DNA of 64,000 nucleotides, from positions 7,715,501 to 7,779,500 of the forward strand of contig JAIVEN010000020.1 in the NCBI GenBank assembly GCA_026686845.1. The letters are read 5' to 3'. Below are positions 59,438 through 64,000 of this stretch, piece by piece. The notes under the pieces were generated by a model that ran no database searches, had not been told where the DNA came from, and was given only the letters and a program-made list of their open reading frames with translations. The stretch comes from Adenanthera pavonina. Its lineage: Eukaryota; Streptophyta; Magnoliopsida; Fabales; Fabaceae. The number at the start of each line of letters is the position of its first letter. Position 1 is the stretch's first letter. A program made the translations under genes and the position numbers.

Positions 59438-61588
59438 ATGACCATGAGTGTAAGTAAATTTTTCCAAAATTTCAGGATAAGATGAAAACTGGGAAACACT
59501 GAAGCTCATCGAATGCTGGTCAACATTCCAATCTCCAACTCTAACTCTCATTACCATCTCTTTTCCTTGAACAAACTTTTCTAGTATTTTTGGAAAGCTT
59601 GTGGTTCTTCCAATCTATAATAATGATATTTTAATTTAGAACATAATATAGACACTAATAGTATGATTTTTAAAGTTAAATGAAAAATGTGTTGATTAAA
59701 TCTTAGATAAATTAACCTGCAGAAGTGATGTGAATAGATCAGCAGCAGTGGTCCCTAACAATTCTATTGCAAGGCGATTAAAAAACACCACACTAGTTTT
59801 ACCACTCTCATCAGCAAAAGTATAGTGCACTCTGAATCTGTGGGTTTAGTATATGAGTCATTAAATCATTATCAACAATATTATGTCAATGCATGTTGAA
59901 ACTAATACACTTGTAAGAAAGTTGTAATTACTTGTAGTCCAAGCGTGGTTTTGTCTCACCACAGAAATTGCATACAAGATATCCTTTTGCATTTTCTCTT
60001 GGCTTAGCATCACAAGAAGCACAACCTTCATACCACCAACCAGGACCAGTTTCAATTTTTAGTATCTTGCCTTTGATGACCACTTCACATTTCTGTTATG
60101 AATATCACATTAGCAAACCGTAAAGGCTATTAAGAGTTATGAAGACAGAATATAAGGTATAGGGTAAACGTACTTTTTCCATTTGTAGTAAAGTAACAAT
60201 AGGAACCCTAGTAGGAAATGATAACATATAGTTTGGACTAAATCGATCCACGTCAGCAGAAGCTATCTGAGAGAATGCTTCACTCATAGAAGGTGATTCT
60301 TGCATACTGTTTCAGGAATTTTTACTCTAGTGAAGTTATCTTAAATATTAATAGGGAATAAATTATATGCCAATATAAAAATTATTTTCACATTTAATAT
60401 AATTAGCATTTCATTGCTAAATGGAACTTACGCCTGCAAAAGTTTGTTTGTCTTCGGAATACCTGGATTGAAAAGGACATAAGTTGCCTCCCTAGAATTG
60501 GTCAGTTGGATCTCATCTAATGATATAGATGCATTTAAAAATAGTAATTGTCAGCAATGATAGACAATGTCTTAGAACATGTGTATCAATATTTTTTTGA
60601 TATAATAAATTGTAATATAAAAAATTGATCTTTGTAGAAACTAATGCTACAGTGATGCAACAGGACCACAATTGGAGGAACCAAGCCTACATTCTTCTTA
60701 TTGTAAGCATAAGTGGCAGATGGGCCAAACATGACAGCATTGATTGAATGCTCCCTAACAATTTATTGTATCAAGGTCTATGTTTATATTGTCTAATATT
60801 ACAAGTGAAGTAAAACAGAATAATCACAGTTTAAACATACTCATCATTAGCGATACTGAATGGCAATCTTTTCTTCTTCTCAAGACCGCTCTTGTTATCT
60901 TGAAGGGATCCAAATGATTTCAGAAAACCCACAACATCTGTCATGTTCATAGCGAATCCATAAAGTGAGTGAAATCTAAAAACACAATATAGGCACATAT
61001 ATAGGTAACATAACGACAAGAAATATACTGTTACCAATGACTTCATCGAAGTTTATAGTATCACGATCCATTTGTTTGTATTTAATAATCTGAGATATTG
61101 GCACAAAATTGTATAAGTTATTTTTTTATTGGTTTGTTGAAGGGTCGAATGTAGGTGTTGGCGTGAATGCCTAATCTCCAAGCATGATTTGTTGCTTTAA
61201 ATTGCCATGAGTTGGACATAGTGTTTGCAGAGACTTCAAAATTTTCAAAGAAATACGTTTCATCCTCGTTAGGAAATTTCATGAAATCTGCAATTAAGTT
61301 CTTAGTAGTCACAGTTGCCTGGATCCTACAGCCCTGTCATTTTGTGCAATACAAGTATAAATCAGTATTACATGTCATAAAAATAAAAAATAAGATTCAT
61401 AGCAGTAAGAATAATAGTAATTCTCTATTAAATACCTTCTCATCGATGAGTAGCATTGACACAGCCCAGATATTATGTGGAGGAGCCTTGAGCTTCAGTG
61501 GCCTCTTACGTACAACCCTTGCAACTATAGACCATGTTTCGCTTCCATCGTTTATGTCCTTAATGAAATCATACTCTTCAGAAGCCAT
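59438..61588 (-). pseudogene. RPA70-like ssDNA-binding portion of the Helitron
   Basis: Homologue of the large subunit of replication protein A, a known passenger/partner of plant Helitrons that protects single-stranded DNA. Exons: 61588-61436, 61333-61035, 60937-60841, 60754-60630, 60549-60432, 60306-60174, 60092-59932, 59837-59717, 59614-59438, about 461 residues. N-terminal OB fold: SETWSIVARVVRKRPLK, WAVSMLLIDEKGCRIQATV. Second OB: FVPISQIIKYKQMDRDTINF then DEVIDVVGFLKSFG. C-terminal zinc ribbon: GWWYEGCASCDAKP..GYLVCNFCG, then FRVHYTFADESGKTSVVFFN. Break: one extra A in an A7 run (61121-61127) shifts the frame. The junction 60630/60549 has AT..AC instead of GT..AG ends. It joins in phase with the linker exons. 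Confidence 0.8.
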
Positions 61589-61589
61589 G

Positions 61590-62170
61590 ATCAGAATTAG
61601 AATTAGAAGTGAATGAGTAGAGAGTAAAATTTAGTTGCAGGTTATAGCTAGTGTACTGAAGTGGAAGTCATGCGGTGCTTAAATAGTGTTTATTTGAGTA
61701 GTACATTAGTAGTATGGAAGAAAAGGAAGACAATCAATAGACATTGTATGATAGGAATGGATGTACTAGCCAATGAGGATGCATTCCTATTAATTATTCC
61801 TATTAATTATTAGTGCATAGAATTCTTAATATATAATTATCAAATTATTAATGATTCATAAGAATAATTAAAAATTATTAAATGTTGACCTAAAATTTCC
61901 AACTAAGCATTAGGTGTTGATTATTGGCCTTCCAAGTGTTAACAGTATTGGGAAATTGATTCCTTACTTAAGAATATGAAAGAATTCACGAATATTTTCC
62001 TTGCATTAATTAACATTGAAATATGTATTTATATTTGCATAAATATAAAAATATTATAAATTATATGATAATATCAATTATATTCATATTCATATTATAT
62101 TAATGCACAAAGTCAAACTAACCAGTCAGTCCGCTTGAAGATAAGATAAAGATTAAAGTGCAATTATAGA
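61590..62170 (-). other. Presumed Helitron 5' leader and promoter
   Basis: Between the RPA-like start and the tentative Helitron 5' end. A/T-rich with an ATTCCTATTAATTATT direct repeat (about 61784-61810). No promoter element can be fixed. Confidence 0.35.
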
Positions 62171-62372
62171 TGTAACTGAACAGTTAATACTGAGAAAACC
62201 TAATAAGTATTTGAAGTACGTATATAAAGACTTTGAAAAAGGTGATTAATCTACTAAATAGTGGATATAAATGAGACAACCAATTAATGACCTATCTAAT
62301 TAGCATTTGAAAACCGTAAAATTCATATAATTAAATGGCTATATATGCTTTTTTTAAAAAAAATTTTAAGTT

Positions 62373-62526
62373 CCACCTAAAAAATGATTTGAACCAAACT
62401 AAACAATATCTGAAAGAGTTTCTTGGCAAACACAAAAATTAAAATCCCATGAATGGCTCCACTTAAAAAATAGTTTGAACCAAATTAAAGAATATCTCAA
62501 AAAGTTTCTTGAAAAGTACAAAAATA
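62373..62526. repeat. 86-bp tandem duplication
   Basis: Unit 1 (62373-62440) and unit 2 (62459-62526) share CCAC.TAAAAAAT, TTTGAACCAAA.TAAA and AATATCT.AAA.AGTTTCTTG. Non-coding, just outside the tentative Helitron 5' end. Confidence 0.7.
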
Positions 62527-62783
62527 TTAAACGGGTATAACCCACTGGCTTGGACGGGTTACCTAGGTTATTTTTTTGCCTACCTAAAAGCCTGAAATGA
62601 CGCCTTTTTTTTGGGGGGCGGGGGTAAAGGAAAGGGAAAAAAGACAATTCTTCCATCATTATAGTTCAAAGAAACCGAGGGAGAAAAGAAGAGAAGACAG
62701 AGGATTTGCTTTGATGATTTGTTAAAATGCTGAGAAGTAATTGAAAAAAAAGAAATAAAGAAACACAAATACTCACCGATTAA

Positions 62784-63163
62784 GGGCCCGTTTGGTTCTC
62801 CGTTTTGTAAAATTAAGTTAAGATAAATGAAGTTTATAAAAATGAAGTTTAGATAAAGTAAGTTTGTTGGAAGTTGTTATGTTTGGATATCCTTTTTGTA
62901 AAAGTAAGTTTGACAAAAAATCTATTTGGATTATAGGGGTTAAAAGTACTTTTAGATGTATAATATAGAGTAAATTTATTTCTCTTTTTTCAAAACCCAC
63001 GTTTTGTTAAAGGAAAAGTAATTTTTCCCCTCCTTTTCCAAAACCACAGTTTAACCCACTTTTCATTTTTCAAAAAATCAGTTTACATTTCATCTGTGTT
63101 TGGCCAAATATATCTTTTAGAAAATCATGGTTACGTTTTATAAACGTGAAACTAAACATGCAC
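62784..63163. mobile_element. Harbinger/Tourist-like MITE (380 bp), TSD TAA
   Basis: The left end GGGCCCGTTTGGTTCTCCGTTTT and reversed right end GTGCATGTTTAGTTTCACGTTT are flanked by TAA on both sides. Interior AAGTTTAGATAAAGTAAGTTT words repeat. It shares the GGGCCCGTTTGGTTCTC terminus with 40694-41275. Confidence 0.8.
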
Positions 63164-63390
63164 TAAAATGGCCGATATCCAAAGAGAATACAAAAAAATG
63201 GAGACCTTCCGCCTGTATCACCGACTAAAGGAGGAGAATAAAACTGAAGAAAGAGAAAATGAATAGATAACTTTTAAAGACTCTGCTCTTTATATTCTGA
63301 GTTACACCCTTTCTTTGACATTGGGAATATAAAAACATCTGGTACAAGTCACAGCTATTACTTGCGAATATATTCCTTCATTTTATTTAA

Positions 63391-63640
63391 TACTTAATAG
63401 AAAATAAGTTTTAACGGCAACGTCTTCACAGCTTTTATAAATTTACAGCTTTTATAAATATAATATAATAATATATTAATTACTTAACAGAAGAGAAAAT
63501 GAGTTTTAACGTCAACGTTTTTACAGCTTTTATAAATTTACAGCTTTTATAAATATAATATATATTAATTACTTAACAGAAGAGAAAATGAGTTTTAACG
63601 TGAACGTCTGTACAGCTTTTGTAAATATATAATTGATATG
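63391..63640. repeat. About 90-bp tandem repeat, 2.7 copies
   Basis: Units begin TACTTAAC/TAGAA at 63391, 63481 and 63570. Each has GAGTTTTAACG.CAACG followed by one or two ACAGCTTTTATAAAT half-units, so there is an inner 17-base repeat as well. Non-coding. Confidence 0.85.
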
Positions 63641-63644
63641 TTTG

Positions 63645-64000
63645 TGGTTTGGAACATATTCTATGTTTTTACCTAACATAAATGAATAACATTATTAATA
63701 ATAAGATTCAAACTTAAAATTAAAGATATTTATTTTTAGCCTGGTATGTTAATTACATCCTTAATTGACTGAAACCCATGAAACTAACCAACAATGTTTA
63801 TGTCATGATGCTCTTTGTTGTCTCTAACTCAATTAGTATTGAGAGATTTAGGTTTAGTAAGAAATGGATTTAGTGAAAGGTAATAAGAATTCATCCCAAC
63901 TATTCATTTATAATTAAATGAAGATTGCATCAACAAAAATGCACTACTTTATTGATTTCTATGAGTTGTAAATGGACGATTGGGATGGACTCTCATCATT
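63645..64000. other. Non-coding stretch, nothing recognised
   Basis: No supported feature to the end of the window. Confidence 0.4.

Larger units (their letters stand above)
52380..62170 (-). mobile_element. Degenerate autonomous-type Helitron (about 9.8 kb)
   Basis: A rolling-circle transposon on the minus strand carrying an RPA70-like part, a linker and a Rep/helicase part. The 3' end is supported: hairpin-type GTGCAACGCAC followed by 11 bases and CTAG at 52383-52380, with host T next, as expected for insertion into A-T. The 5' end is tentative: TCTATAATTGCACT at 62170 preceded by A. No terminal inverted repeats or target duplication are expected for a Helitron. Three in-frame stops and two frameshifts show that it can no longer move by itself. 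Confidence 0.75.

Noticed and set aside
62230..62275. Alternative Helitron 5' end TCTCATTTATATCC
   Set aside because: It is preceded by G, not A, so it fits the A-T insertion rule less well than 62170.
63391..63640. CRISPR-like spaced repeats
   Set aside because: Eukaryotic context, contiguous degenerate minisatellite units without unique spacers.

Overview
This is AT-rich nuclear DNA from a flowering plant, almost certainly a woody or herbaceous eudicot; I cannot name the species. The signs are CC-type NLR disease-resistance genes, a plant-specific receptor-like cytoplasmic kinase, plant-style introns (GT-AG plus one GC-AG), Copia LTR remnants, many Stowaway-, Harbinger-, hAT- and Mutator-type miniature transposons, and a Helitron. 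Only two host genes look potentially expressed: a chimeric NLR (11436-15488, minus) and a CRK43-like kinase (45497-49619, minus). Most of the rest is transposons, their relics, or broken NLR copies.

Layout. 0-7 kb: a small NLR leucine-rich-repeat fragment, nested transposon relics, a Copia LTR with its primer site and a decayed gag. 8.7-9.3 kb: a hAT-type element with a perfect 8-bp target duplication. 11.4-15.5 kb: a five-exon CC-NB / linker / winged-helix-LRR gene whose three middle exons are tandem copies of one exon-intron unit. 15.8-32.3 kb: no gene seen; TIR elements, LTR relics, Stowaway-like MITEs, duplicated non-coding blocks, a solo LTR (28359-29930, TSD ATAGG) and two Mutator-type elements with 9-bp TSDs. 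33.4-38.6 kb: phosphoglucomutase-like exon fragments, then two decayed NLR copies facing away from a 28-bp spacer as a large imperfect palindrome. 39-45 kb: DNA-transposon relics, a 111-bp polyA-tailed retroposon and other tiny polyA insertions with target duplications. 45.5-49.6 kb: the kinase gene. 52.4-62.2 kb: a degenerate Helitron on the minus strand. 62.3-64 kb: tandem repeats and a Harbinger-type MITE.

The most interesting object is the Helitron. I can thread 19 exons with compatible splice phases from an RPA70-like single-strand-DNA-binding protein (OB folds plus a zinc ribbon), through a low-complexity linker, into the HUH Rep / Pif1-type helicase protein. The ancestral element may therefore have made one RPA-Rep-helicase fusion of about 2,090 residues instead of separate proteins. 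It is now disabled by three in-frame stops and two frameshifts. Second is the chimeric NLR, in which the ARC1 part of the NB-ARC module appears replaced by three duplicated phase 0-0 exons and the P-loop lysine is lost. All functional statements are from reading motifs; no database search or transcript evidence was available.
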